A stretch of DNA of 64,000 nucleotides from Ruminococcaceae bacterium KH2T8. Lineage in GTDB: Bacteria > Bacillota > Clostridia > Saccharofermentanales > Saccharofermentanaceae. The notes beneath the pieces were generated by a model, which saw only the letters and a program-made list of their open reading frames with translations, searched no databases and was not told the DNA's origin. The position numbers and the translations under genes were made by a program. Positions 9,677-17,440 of this stretch are shown one piece after another; the stretch's first letter is position 1; every line of letters begins with the position of its first letter. The stretch spans positions 407,957 to 471,956 of the forward strand of contig FOIY01000002.1 in the NCBI GenBank assembly GCA_900111435.1, read 5' to 3'.

Positions 9677-10315
9677 TCAAAGTTCCGAAGGTAGGTTTAC
9701 ATCGTAGCAACCGCCGATATCCTCAAAACAATCCTCATAATCGTCAACAGAGCCGTATCCGTAACCGATAACGGCATATACATTTGAACCGCTGAGATAG
9801 ATACCCTCACAGATATTAGCAATACCGACATTAGCAGCGGCAAGCGTATAAGTGATACCCTTCTCCTCACCGTCATCAAATTCTACATCATAACCGGTAT
9901 CCTCAATATCCTCGGCTCCGTCTACCATATCTTCATAATAGTCTGTTGCATCCTTCTTACTGGCGAAAGACATGCAGACCAGGAAAGCATAATATGTATG
10001 ATCATCATCACACATTGCAACTATGGTCGCACTCTTGATAGAACTGTCGTAGAAGTCGGTAAGAATATCATTTGACTTAAAGACACCCTTGGAATCCTTA
10101 CCGGTGACAGTGATGTAAGCACCATCTTCAAGATCTTCTCCGTCCTCGATCATATCAGCGAAATCATCTGCGTCCTTGATCAGCTCGCATCCGTTCTTCT
10201 TGGCAGATGCAGCAAGTTTCTTAGGGGAAAGCTTTCCGCCCATTGCACAGCCTGCCATATTAACAGCCATTACTGCGGTGAGCATGAGTGCAGCTATTTT
10301 CTTTAAATTCTTCAT
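9677..10315 (-). CDS. Small acidic lipoprotein, paralogue of the next gene
   Basis: Unknown function. The ATG at 10315 is chosen because AAGGAG lies 8 nt upstream; a TTG six bases earlier would be only 2 nt from that site. The 212-residue product starts with a positively charged lipoprotein signal peptide and a lipobox ending at Cys23 (MAGC). The mature part is acidic and shares blocks with the neighbour: KLAASAKKNGCELIKD, GAYITVTG, DYYEDM, GEEKGITY, EGIYLSG, and a Tyr/Gly/Asp-rich end GYGYGSVDDYED followed by CYDVNLP. It probably sits on the outer face of the membrane. Each copy has its own signal peptide and terminator, pointing to tandem duplication of a whole cassette. Confidence 0.8.
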   Translation of the reverse strand: MKNLKKIAALMLTAVMAVNMAGCAMGGKLSPKKLAASAKKNGCELIKDADDFADMIEDGEDLEDGAYITVTGKDSKGVFKSNDILTDFYDSSIKSATIVAMCDDDHTYYAFLVCMSFASKKDATDYYEDMVDGAEDIEDTGYDVEFDDGEEKGITYTLAAANVGIANICEGIYLSGSNVYAVIGYGYGSVDDYEDCFEDIGGCYDVNLPSEL

Positions 10316-10390
10316 ATCCAAATCTCCTTATGTTTATACGTTGAATCTATCAACTGAAAATGATTCTAACAAAAAATATAACAATAGAAA

Positions 10391-10420
10391 AGACGTCCCG
10401 ATCACTCGGGACGTCTCTTG
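10391..10420 (-). terminator. Terminator of the second small lipoprotein gene
   Basis: The minus strand forms an 11-bp stem AGACGTCCCGA...TCGGGACGTCT with a 4-nt loop, then TTTTC and an AT-rich tail. It matches the 9619-9648 terminator in position relative to its gene and in stem sequence. Confidence 0.85.
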
Positions 10421-10442
10421 AAGTTTCAATTGTAAAGTTCTA

Positions 10443-11078
10443 TCAAACATCATCAGGAAGGATGATATCGTAGCAGCTTGCAACATCTTCGATGTAATCA
10501 TTGTAGTCATCAGAACCCATACCTGCTCCGATGATAACGAGAACATTCTTGCCGCTCATGTATATGCCTTCAGCGATCTCGACACCATAACCAACTCTTC
10601 CCTGATAAGCAAAATAAGTGATACCCTTCTCTTCACCGTCGTCAGAATCAGAATCAGCGCACCTGTCCTCATGATCTTCCAGAGTATCGAGCATATCTTC
10701 ATAATAATCCTCGGCGTCCTTCTTGCTGGAGAATGTAAAACACATTATGAAAGCACCGGTATCACCGTCATCACCCGCGAAGTAAACAACAGTTGCAGTC
10801 TTAATAGACTTATCATAAACATCCCCTGTAAAACTATTATCCTTAAGGATATCCTTCAGATCGGAGCCTTCTACGGTAATGTAGATACCGTCCTCTACCT
10901 CATCCTCTTCCATCTCGTCTTCGAAATCGTCGGGATCCTTGATGAGCTCGCATCCGTTCTTCTTAGCTGCTGCAGCGAGCTTACTTGGAGCAAGCTTACC
11001 GCCGCCCATGCAGCCCGCCATGCTCATTGCCATTGAAAGAACAAGTCCTGCAGCTACGACCTTCTTGATATTTTTCAT
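10443..11078 (-). CDS. Small acidic lipoprotein, paralogue of the preceding gene
   Basis: Unknown function. The start is placed at ATG 11078, which has AAGGAG 6 nt upstream, rather than at an in-frame codon 24 bases earlier. The product is 211 residues with signal peptide and lipobox MAGC at Cys23, the same position as in its paralogue. Shared blocks are KLAAAAKKNGCELIKD, GIYITVEG, DYYEDML, DGEEKGITY, AEGIYMSGKN and CYDIILP. The segment after KDPDDF is very acidic (EDEMEEDEVED). A lone Cys inside each KKNGCEL block and another in the C-terminal CYD suggest a possible disulfide. The two genes have diverged clearly in between, so the duplication is not recent. Confidence 0.8.
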   Translation of the reverse strand: MKNIKKVVAAGLVLSMAMSMAGCMGGGKLAPSKLAAAAKKNGCELIKDPDDFEDEMEEDEVEDGIYITVEGSDLKDILKDNSFTGDVYDKSIKTATVVYFAGDDGDTGAFIMCFTFSSKKDAEDYYEDMLDTLEDHEDRCADSDSDDGEEKGITYFAYQGRVGYGVEIAEGIYMSGKNVLVIIGAGMGSDDYNDYIEDVASCYDIILPDDV

Positions 11079-11182
11079 AGTCTTCTCCTTACTATCCATC
11101 ACTGGTTACTTAAAACAAATGGTATTTTATCATAATGTATTTATTGTTGTGTATTTTTTTCGAAATTATTAAAATAAACGTG

Positions 11183-11211
11183 TTGACTATTCATGATCAC
11201 AGGTATAACAT
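11183..11211 (+). promoter_or_regulatory. Predicted promoter of the arginine operon
   Basis: TTGACT (11183-11188) is followed by TATAAC (11204-11209, 15-bp spacer) or by TAACAT (11206-11211, 17-bp spacer). Either gives a transcript start just upstream of the ARG box, which suits repression by ArgR/AhrC. Confidence 0.45.
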
Positions 11212-11233
11212 GATGTAAGTTTATACAAGATTA

Positions 11234-11247
11234 TGCATAAATATTCA
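11234..11247 (+). promoter_or_regulatory. ARG box (ArgR/AhrC operator) in the argG leader
   Basis: TGCATAAATATTCA differs by one base from the palindromic ARG-box consensus TGAATAAATATTCA. It lies between the predicted promoter and the argG ribosome binding site. By analogy with AhrC/ArgR this would repress argG and the genes behind it when arginine is plentiful. An in-frame upstream ATG overlaps the box and is not used as the start here. Confidence 0.65.
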
Positions 11248-11268
11248 CAAAATATTCGGAGGTGCCCT

Positions 11269-12483
11269 ATGGCTAAAGAAAAATTCTTACTTGCTTATTC
11301 AGGCGGACTTGATACATCCATCATCATCCCCTGGCTTCTCGAGAACTACGATTGCGAAGTTATCGCAATGGCAGGTGAAGTCGGAATCGGTGTTGATGAG
11401 ACTGCTCTTAAGGAGAAGGCATTAAAGTGCGGCGCTACTAAGTGCTACGTTGAGGATATCTCCGAAGAGTTCATCACAGATTATATCTACCCTACTCTTA
11501 AGGCTAACGCTGTTTACGAGGGTAAGTACCTTCTCGGTACATCTTTCGCTCGTCCCGTTATCGCTAAGAGAATGGTAGAGATCGCTAAGAAGGAAGGCTG
11601 CACAACTATCGTTCACGGTGCTACAGGTAAGGGTAACGATCAGGTTAGATTCGAGCTTACTATCAAGGCTCTCGCTCCTGAGATGAAGATCCTTGCTCCC
11701 TGGCGTGTATGGGATATCAAGTCCCGTGACCAGGAGATCGATTACGCTGCAGCTCGTAATATCCCCGTTCCCGTAACAAAGGAAACAAACTACTCTAAGG
11801 ACGAGAACCTCTGGCACCTCTCTCACGAGGGTATGGATCTTGAGGATCCCGCTAACGAGCCTGATCTTGATAAGATCCTTGAGCTCATGGTTTCTCCCGA
11901 GAAGGCCCCCGATAAGGCTACATACGTAACTATCAAGTTCGAAAAGGGTGTTCCCGTAGAAGTTGACGGTCAGAAGATGGATCCCGTATCCCTTCTTAAG
12001 TACTGCAACAAGGTTGCAGGTGAAAACGGCGTAGGTATCGCTGATATCGTCGAGAACAGACTTGTCGGCATGAAGAGCCGTGGCGTATATGAGACTCCCG
12101 GCGGAACTCTCCTTTATGCAGCACACAGAGAGCTCGAGCTCCTTACACTTGAGCGCGACACACTTCACTACAAGGATCTCGTTGCACAGAGATTCGCTGA
12201 GCTCGTGTACTACGGACAGTGGTTCCACCCTCTTCGTGAGGCTATCTCCGCTTTCGTTGACGATACTCAGAAGGTCGTTACAGGTGAAGTCAAGATGAAG
12301 CTCTACAAGGGTAACTGCACACCTGCCGGCACAACATCACCCTTCTCCCTCTACGATGAAGAGATCGCTACTTTCGAGGAAGATGATGTTTACGATCAGG
12401 CAGAGGCAGGCGGATTCATCAACTGCTTCGGTCTTCCCATGAAGGTCAACGCACAGATGAAGAAGAGAAACGGTCTTCTCTGA
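11269..12483 (+). CDS. argG: Argininosuccinate synthase
   Basis: Joins citrulline and aspartate with ATP to make argininosuccinate, the penultimate step of arginine synthesis, in the cytosol. The 404-residue product starts MAKEKF and carries the PP-loop AYSGGLDTS near the N-terminus, then [14 protein letters not shown] and the conserved SYETPGG-like segment [11 protein letters not shown]. Length matches the family. ATG 11269 is chosen because GGAGGTGCCCT sits directly in front of it; a start 36 bases upstream would lie inside the ARG box and lacks a ribosome binding site. It is the first gene of argG-GNAT-GNAT-argH. Codon use is strongly biased, suggesting high expression. Confidence 0.98.
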   Translation: MAKEKFLLAYSGGLDTSIIIPWLLENYDCEVIAMAGEVGIGVDETALKEKALKCGATKCYVEDISEEFITDYIYPTLKANAVYEGKYLLGTSFARPVIAKRMVEIAKKEGCTTIVHGATGKGNDQVRFELTIKALAPEMKILAPWRVWDIKSRDQEIDYAAARNIPVPVTKETNYSKDENLWHLSHEGMDLEDPANEPDLDKILELMVSPEKAPDKATYVTIKFEKGVPVEVDGQKMDPVSLLKYCNKVAGENGVGIADIVENRLVGMKSRGVYETPGGTLLYAAHRELELLTLERDTLHYKDLVAQRFAELVYYGQWFHPLREAISAFVDDTQKVVTGEVKMKLYKGNCTPAGTTSPFSLYDEEIATFEEDDVYDQAEAGGFINCFGLPMKVNAQMKKRNGLL

Positions 12484-12507
12484 TATTACTGTTAATCTGT
12501 AAGATCC

Positions 12508-12547
12508 GCGGCTGCCTCAAACATTTGAGACAGCCGCTTTTATTTTC
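12508..12547 (+). terminator. Terminator-like hairpin between argG and the GNAT genes
   Basis: GCGGCTG...CAGCCGC, extended inward by CTCAAA/TTTGAG, is followed by TTTTATTTT. It ends about 12 bp before the next ATG, so it probably stops most argG transcripts and lets a fraction read into the downstream genes. Confidence 0.8.
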
Positions 12548-12559
12548 TGAGGAGCAACT

Positions 12560-13504
12560 ATGAATATACGTCCATTCAAAAAATGTGATGCCGATACTAT
12601 AATCTCGTGGATAAAGTCCGAACGGATCTTCCGCTACTGGTGTGCCGATCGATTCGAATCCTACCCGATAACCGGTAAGGATCTCATCGCACAGTATGAA
12701 GATCTGGCATTCAATGACGATATCTTTCATTTCGTCGCCTATGACGATCAGGGCCTTATCGGTCATTTCAACATTAGATACCCCGATAAGAAAGATATGA
12801 GCACGGTAAGACTCGGCTATGTAATAGTCGATGACAGCAGACGCGGTCAGGGACTCGGCAAAGAGATGATCGTTACTGCTCTGAGATATGCAGTTGAATA
12901 TATGAACGCATCGAAAGTTACCATCGGAGTATTTGATAACAACCCCTCCGCCCTTTACTGCTACCTCGGAGCCGGCTTCAAGGACACGGGTGTTACGGAG
13001 ACTTACTCATGTCTCGGTGAAGACTGGACGTGTAAAGAGCTCATTTATGATGCTTGCGATATATCCGCTGACGCGGAAGGGTTTTCGTATTATATAAGCC
13101 CCGAGGACTATATGATGTTCCGCGATGCAGTCGGCTGGGGCCTGTTCCCTCTCGAAGAAGCCGAGAAAAGCCTCAGGGATTCAATTGTTATCTGTATCAG
13201 AGAAGAAGGAAAGCCTGTCGCTCTAGGACGCATCGTATGGGATCACGGATATGTCGTTTATATTGCTGATATAATCGTTCTTCCGAAATATCAGGGACAG
13301 GGCTACGGCAGAAGGATCATGGAAAAGGTCATGAGCACTATCAGAAATAATCTTAAACCCGGATACAGTGTAATGGTGAGTCTTTCTTCGGCCAAAGGCA
13401 AAGAAAGCTTTTATGAAAAGTTCGGCTTTATCAACAGACCGAATGATGATGTTGGACACGGTATGTTCCAGTGGATCAAAGAACCTTTCACGAAGGAGGA
13501 TTAA
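12560..13504 (+). CDS. Tandem two-domain GNAT acetyltransferase
   Basis: Predicted cytosolic N-acetyltransferase with two GNAT domains in 314 residues. The first (about 1-165) has the acetyl-CoA-binding motif RRGQGLGKEM and the following NPSALYCYLGAGF segment; the second (about 170-310) has YQGQGYGRRIM and ESFYEKFGF. Both keep the Q/R-x-x-G-x-G signature, so both may bind acetyl-CoA. The acceptor is unknown. GAGGAG lies 5 nt before the ATG. It sits behind the argG terminator and 3 bp ahead of a second GNAT gene that leads into argH, so a role near arginine or polyamine metabolism is possible but inferred only from position. Confidence 0.8.
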   Translation: MNIRPFKKCDADTIISWIKSERIFRYWCADRFESYPITGKDLIAQYEDLAFNDDIFHFVAYDDQGLIGHFNIRYPDKKDMSTVRLGYVIVDDSRRGQGLGKEMIVTALRYAVEYMNASKVTIGVFDNNPSALYCYLGAGFKDTGVTETYSCLGEDWTCKELIYDACDISADAEGFSYYISPEDYMMFRDAVGWGLFPLEEAEKSLRDSIVICIREEGKPVALGRIVWDHGYVVYIADIIVLPKYQGQGYGRRIMEKVMSTIRNNLKPGYSVMVSLSSAKGKESFYEKFGFINRPNDDVGHGMFQWIKEPFTKED

Positions 13505-13507
13505 ACA

Positions 13508-13963
13508 ATGATCGAATACAGATTAATGACGATGGCCGATTACGAGCAGGCGTACGACCTTTGGATATTATGCGGCAACGGCTTGAACGATAAGGACGAC
13601 TCCCCTGAAGGTATCGATAAGTACCTCAAGAGAAACCCCTCCACCAGCTTCGTTGCAACTTGTGACGGCAAAGTCGTTGGTGTAATATTATGTGGGCATG
13701 ACGGCAGACGCGGCATCATCCAGCACGCGTGTGTTTCACCCGACTACAGAAGGCTCGGGATCGGTAATAAACTGGTCGAACTTGCACTCGAAGCGCTCAA
13801 GAAAGAAGGAATAAACAAAGTCCTTCTCGTTGCATTCAAGAAGAATGAAGGCGGAAATGCATTCTGGGAAGCTCAGGGCTTTACACTTCGTGAAGACCTG
13901 AACTACAGGAATAAAGCGCTGGCTGAGATGGTCAGGATAGATCCCGATTATGTTAAGGAGTAA
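13508..13963 (+). CDS. GNAT-family N-acetyltransferase
   Basis: Single-domain GNAT protein of 151 residues. It shows the acetyl-CoA-binding motif YRRLGIGNKL, a preceding HACVSPD strand, and the C-terminal NAFWEAQGF typical of RimI/YpeA-like enzymes. The ribosome binding site AAGGAGG overlaps the end of the upstream GNAT gene, and argH begins 5 bp after the stop, so it is tightly embedded in the arginine operon. Short GNAT domains are known as N-acetylglutamate synthases and as fusions to ArgH in some bacteria, so a glutamate N-acetyltransferase is one candidate; protein or antibiotic acetylation is equally possible. Confidence 0.8.
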   Translation: MIEYRLMTMADYEQAYDLWILCGNGLNDKDDSPEGIDKYLKRNPSTSFVATCDGKVVGVILCGHDGRRGIIQHACVSPDYRRLGIGNKLVELALEALKKEGINKVLLVAFKKNEGGNAFWEAQGFTLREDLNYRNKALAEMVRIDPDYVKE

Positions 13964-13968
13964 TTGAT

Positions 13969-15330
13969 ATGGCAAAGAAAATGTGGGCAGGACGCTTCGA
14001 GAAAGCAACAGACAAAGCAGTTAATGACTATAACTCTTCTCTTCCCTTTGATTCGAGAATGTATGCTCAGGATATTGAGGGATCCGTAGCTCATTCAGCA
14101 ATGCTCGCGCGTCAGGGTATCATCTCTCAGGAAGATGCTGATGCGATAAGAGAAGGTCTTCTTTCGATCAAGGCTGATATCGAGAGCGGCAAGCTCACTT
14201 TCGATTCCGATGCGGAAGATATCCATATGTTCATAGAGGAAGAGCTAACGGCACGTATCGGTGACGCCGGAAAGAGACTTCACACAGGCCGTTCCCGTAA
14301 TGACCAGGTTGCACTCGATCAGAGACTCTACCTTGTAGACGAGGCGATCGAGGTAACTGATCTTCTTGACGAGCTCATTGATACTATCGTTGATATTGCC
14401 AAGGAGCATCTTACGACATACATGCCCGGTTATACACACCTTCAGAGAGCTCAGCCCATTACATATGCTCACTATCTGACAGCATATATCGAAATGTTCC
14501 TTCGCGACCGTGACAGGATCGAGGCTGCAGCTCAGAGAGCTAACATCTCCCCTCTCGGTTCCGGTGCGCTTGCAGGTACTACATATCCGCTTGACCGCGA
14601 GTCAGTAGCTGAGGCTCTCGGCATGGCTGACGTTACAAAGTGTTCTCTCGACGGTGTAGCAGACAGAGACTTCGCTATCGAATTCGCATCTGCTATCTCC
14701 ATCCTCATGATGCACTTATCACGAATGTCCGAGGAGATCATCCTCTATGCATCTCAGGAATTCAAGTTCTATGAACTCGATGATGCTTACTCTACAGGTT
14801 CTTCCATGATGCCTCAGAAGAAGAATCCTGATGTTGCTGAGCTTACAAGAGGTAAGACAGGCCGCGTATACGGAGACCTTATCTCCCTTCTTGTTATCAT
14901 GAAGGGACTTCCACTCACCTATAACAAGGATATGCAGGAAGTTCAGGAATCTCTCTTTGATGTTATCGATACCATAAAGGGCGTTCTTCCTCCTTTCACA
15001 GGTATGATCAAGACGATGGTCATAAGAAAGGACAACATGGAAGCTGCTGCTCTCGGCGGATTTACAAATGCAACAGACCTTGCTGACTATCTCGTACGTA
15101 AGGGTATTCCCTTCAGATCCACTCATGAGATCTCAGGAAAGCTCGTACATTACTGTATCGAGAAAGGCACAACTCTCGAAAAGCTTTCTCTCGATGAGTT
15201 CAAGCAGTTCTCCGATCTTATCGAAGAGGACGTCTACGATGCTATCTCTCTTGAGACATGCGTTAACAAGAGAACTATCACAGGTGCTCCTGCTCCCGAA
15301 GCAGTTAAGAAGTACCTTGAGAGCCTTTAA
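13969..15330 (+). CDS. argH: Argininosuccinate lyase
   Basis: Splits argininosuccinate into arginine and fumarate, the last step of arginine synthesis. The 453-residue protein belongs to the fumarase/aspartase superfamily: it begins MAKKMWAGRF, has HTGRSRNDQV and TYMPGYTHLQRAQP in the first half, and carries the superfamily signature GSSMMPQKKNPDVAEL with the catalytic serine loop. Length is standard. It follows the single GNAT gene by 5 bp and ends in a strong terminator. With argG it supplies the last two steps; the earlier arg genes are not in the window. Confidence 0.98.
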   Translation: MAKKMWAGRFEKATDKAVNDYNSSLPFDSRMYAQDIEGSVAHSAMLARQGIISQEDADAIREGLLSIKADIESGKLTFDSDAEDIHMFIEEELTARIGDAGKRLHTGRSRNDQVALDQRLYLVDEAIEVTDLLDELIDTIVDIAKEHLTTYMPGYTHLQRAQPITYAHYLTAYIEMFLRDRDRIEAAAQRANISPLGSGALAGTTYPLDRESVAEALGMADVTKCSLDGVADRDFAIEFASAISILMMHLSRMSEEIILYASQEFKFYELDDAYSTGSSMMPQKKNPDVAELTRGKTGRVYGDLISLLVIMKGLPLTYNKDMQEVQESLFDVIDTIKGVLPPFTGMIKTMVIRKDNMEAAALGGFTNATDLADYLVRKGIPFRSTHEISGKLVHYCIEKGTTLEKLSLDEFKQFSDLIEEDVYDAISLETCVNKRTITGAPAPEAVKKYLESL

Positions 15331-15355
15331 TTGATAACTTTCGAATAGAAAGATC

Positions 15356-15382
15356 AAGCGGTCCCTTTCGGGGCCGCTTTTT
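15356..15382 (+). terminator. Terminator between argH and the convergent amylase gene
   Basis: AGCGGTCCC-TTTC-GGGGCCGCT (one G:T pair) followed by TTTTT on the plus strand. It lies 25 bp after the argH stop and only 13 bp from the stop of the convergent gene, so it may act in both directions. Confidence 0.88.
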
Positions 15383-15394
15383 GTATGCTGATAA

Positions 15395-16705
15395 TTATCT
15401 TTCCATCTTCCAGATGGCGGACGAATATGGCGGCAGTTCTGATCCTCCTCCGAAATCGTGGATATTTCCGGTAAGAAGATCCACAGCCTGACCGCAGCCG
15501 GCATCAAAGTGAGCTGTATAAGGATTACAGTCCATATTTATAGCTACCAGTACGCGTTCATCGCCGCTATTACGCTCGAAGATACACTGCTTATTGGTAA
15601 GGACAACTGATCTCATTCCGCCATAGTTCAATGCCCTGCTGTTCTTCTTAGCTTCAGCCAGACGCGAGATATGGTCAGTAAGTTCGTTCCACTCGGGATT
15701 ATCAAAGCAGGCGCGAAGTGCAGGATCTCCCTCCTCTTTTCGAGCCTTAGCTCCCCATTCGGATCCGTAATAGACACAAGGGATACCCGGCATCGTAAAT
15801 ACCATGGTATATACGAGCGGCAGGACTGAAGGATCGTTGATCATTGATGCGATCCTCGTTACATCATGATTATCACAGAACGAAAGAAGATGAGCACCGC
15901 ATGCAACTGTCCAGTCCTCAGGGCCAAAGAGCCTTAAGAGCGAATGGATGATCTCGAACATATTACATGAATTGAATGCCGAGTGTATTCCCTTATAGCA
16001 CTGATAGTTAGTAAGAGAATGAAGATGCATCTCATTGAGCATCCTGCCGTACTCGCCGTGAAGGACTTCACCGAGGAGCAGGAATTCTGCTTTCTTTGAA
16101 TCCGTAAATTCGCGAAGTCTCCTTAAGAATTCATGATCAAGACAATATGCGACATCGAGCCTTAATCCGTCGATATCAAACAGATCGATCCAATAGTTGA
16201 CCTTATCGAGGATATGATCGATAACTGCAGGATTACGAAGATTAAGCTTCACCAGGTCGTAATTACCTTCCCAGCCCTCATACCAGAATCCGTCATTATA
16301 GTTCGAGTTACCGTCGAATGAAAGATGAAACCAGTCCTTATAGGGGGAATCCCACTTTTTCTCCTGAACATCCTTAAAGGCCCAAAAGCCACGACCTACA
16401 TGATTAAATACACCGTCCAAAACGACCTTTATACCTTCATTGTGAAGAGCATCGACTACTTTCTTGAAATCATCATTGGTACCGAGTCTCTTATCAATCA
16501 GACCATAATCTCTTGTGTTATAGCCGTGTGTATCAGATTCAAACACGGGCGAGAAATAGATAGCGTTGATCCCGAGTTTCTTCATGTGAGGGATCCAGTC
16601 GAGTACCTTTAAGATCCTGTGCTCGAGAATGCCGTCATTCTCGAAAGGCGCTCCGCAAAATCCCAGGGGATATATCTGATAAAATACCGATTCTTCAAAC
16701 CACAT
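15395..16705 (-). CDS. GH13-family alpha-amylase-type glycosidase
   Basis: Predicted intracellular alpha-glucan hydrolase of glycoside hydrolase family 13, 436 residues, without a signal peptide. The four conserved regions are visible: DGVFNHVG; GLRLDVAYCLD with the nucleophile Asp at about 184; LLGEVLHGE with the acid/base Glu at about 213; and SFCDNHDVTR with the transition-state Asp at about 281. Start ATG 16705 has GAGGAGG 6 nt upstream; an ATG five codons earlier overlaps that site. The protein lacks the N-terminal domain of neopullulanases, and a short C-terminal beta domain follows the barrel. Substrates could be maltodextrins or glycogen pieces. It stands alone, 60 bp behind unrelated membrane-protein genes. 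Confidence 0.88.
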   Translation of the reverse strand: MWFEESVFYQIYPLGFCGAPFENDGILEHRILKVLDWIPHMKKLGINAIYFSPVFESDTHGYNTRDYGLIDKRLGTNDDFKKVVDALHNEGIKVVLDGVFNHVGRGFWAFKDVQEKKWDSPYKDWFHLSFDGNSNYNDGFWYEGWEGNYDLVKLNLRNPAVIDHILDKVNYWIDLFDIDGLRLDVAYCLDHEFLRRLREFTDSKKAEFLLLGEVLHGEYGRMLNEMHLHSLTNYQCYKGIHSAFNSCNMFEIIHSLLRLFGPEDWTVACGAHLLSFCDNHDVTRIASMINDPSVLPLVYTMVFTMPGIPCVYYGSEWGAKARKEEGDPALRACFDNPEWNELTDHISRLAEAKKNSRALNYGGMRSVVLTNKQCIFERNSGDERVLVAINMDCNPYTAHFDAGCGQAVDLLTGNIHDFGGGSELPPYSSAIWKMER

Positions 16706-16765
16706 AAACTTCCTCCTCATGGAGTCAAAACATAAACGATCGACATCCGTTATCTATTTTATCAC

Positions 16766-17437
16766 TCATTCACCTATCATGGATTCAAGCTTCTTACGTG
16801 ACTTAAAGAGGCCGTCAAGCGAGATAACGAGCATGATAAGGCATACTATAGCACCGCTAACGGCTGCAACGCCCAGCATCTTATAAGAACGTGAAATACC
16901 TGATCTGCCTATTAGTGCAGACTCAAGGATAAGAAGAGAAACAAGAGCATCAGCCTGCCCTATCTTTCTTAGCAGGATCGTAACGATCGATCCTGTCTTC
17001 CCCGCCTTAAAGAGGTTGATGATAGACGCTGAAACCTTATATACGGTATACAGTGCAACGAAATACAAGATGATCCCGGGATAACTCTTCCAGATATAAT
17101 TATCGACCAGCATATATACAGCGCCTGCGAGCATGACCGTCAAGAGCAGCAGAAGCCTGTGGGTTGACTTATATATTTTGATGAATGCTCGCATCTTGTC
17201 CTTGGAGAACAGTGCCTTAGTGGATCTTGCAAGTACATTCATACGAAGCAATGTGATCACGATATAGTAGATGCACATCATGAAATACCACAAGGATCTC
17301 ATATAAAGTCCCATCAGGAAGTTAAACGAGATGAATATCAGATCCAACAAAAGAGACGGCAAAGTAACAAGGACCGTCTGCCGTCTGAAGTCACTCTTAA
17401 AGAGCGTTTTGACTACTTTCTCTTTTACTTCGCCCAT
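16766..17437 (-). CDS. Multi-span membrane protein of unknown function
   Basis: Not recognised. The 223-residue product has about six hydrophobic spans (roughly residues 20-45, 47-68, 93-110, 118-137, 160-178 and 185-208), with basic residues between them and at both ends, as expected of an integral membrane protein. It has no catalytic-looking motif. Its start codon lies 3 bp after the stop of the upstream membrane-protein gene, so the two are almost certainly co-translated and may work together. Confidence 0.65.
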   Translation of the reverse strand: MGEVKEKVVKTLFKSDFRRQTVLVTLPSLLLDLIFISFNFLMGLYMRSLWYFMMCIYYIVITLLRMNVLARSTKALFSKDKMRAFIKIYKSTHRLLLLLTVMLAGAVYMLVDNYIWKSYPGIILYFVALYTVYKVSASIINLFKAGKTGSIVTILLRKIGQADALVSLLILESALIGRSGISRSYKMLGVAAVSGAIVCLIMLVISLDGLFKSRKKLESMIGE

Positions 17438-17440
17438 CTA

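Noticed and set aside
11079..11268. Possible T-box or other leader riboswitch before argG
   Set aside because: No T-box sequence or stem-rich leader; the ARG box explains control better.
11422..12228. Minus-strand open frame of 268 codons opposite argG
   Set aside because: Antisense shadow created by argG codon bias; no ribosome binding site and no recognisable domain.
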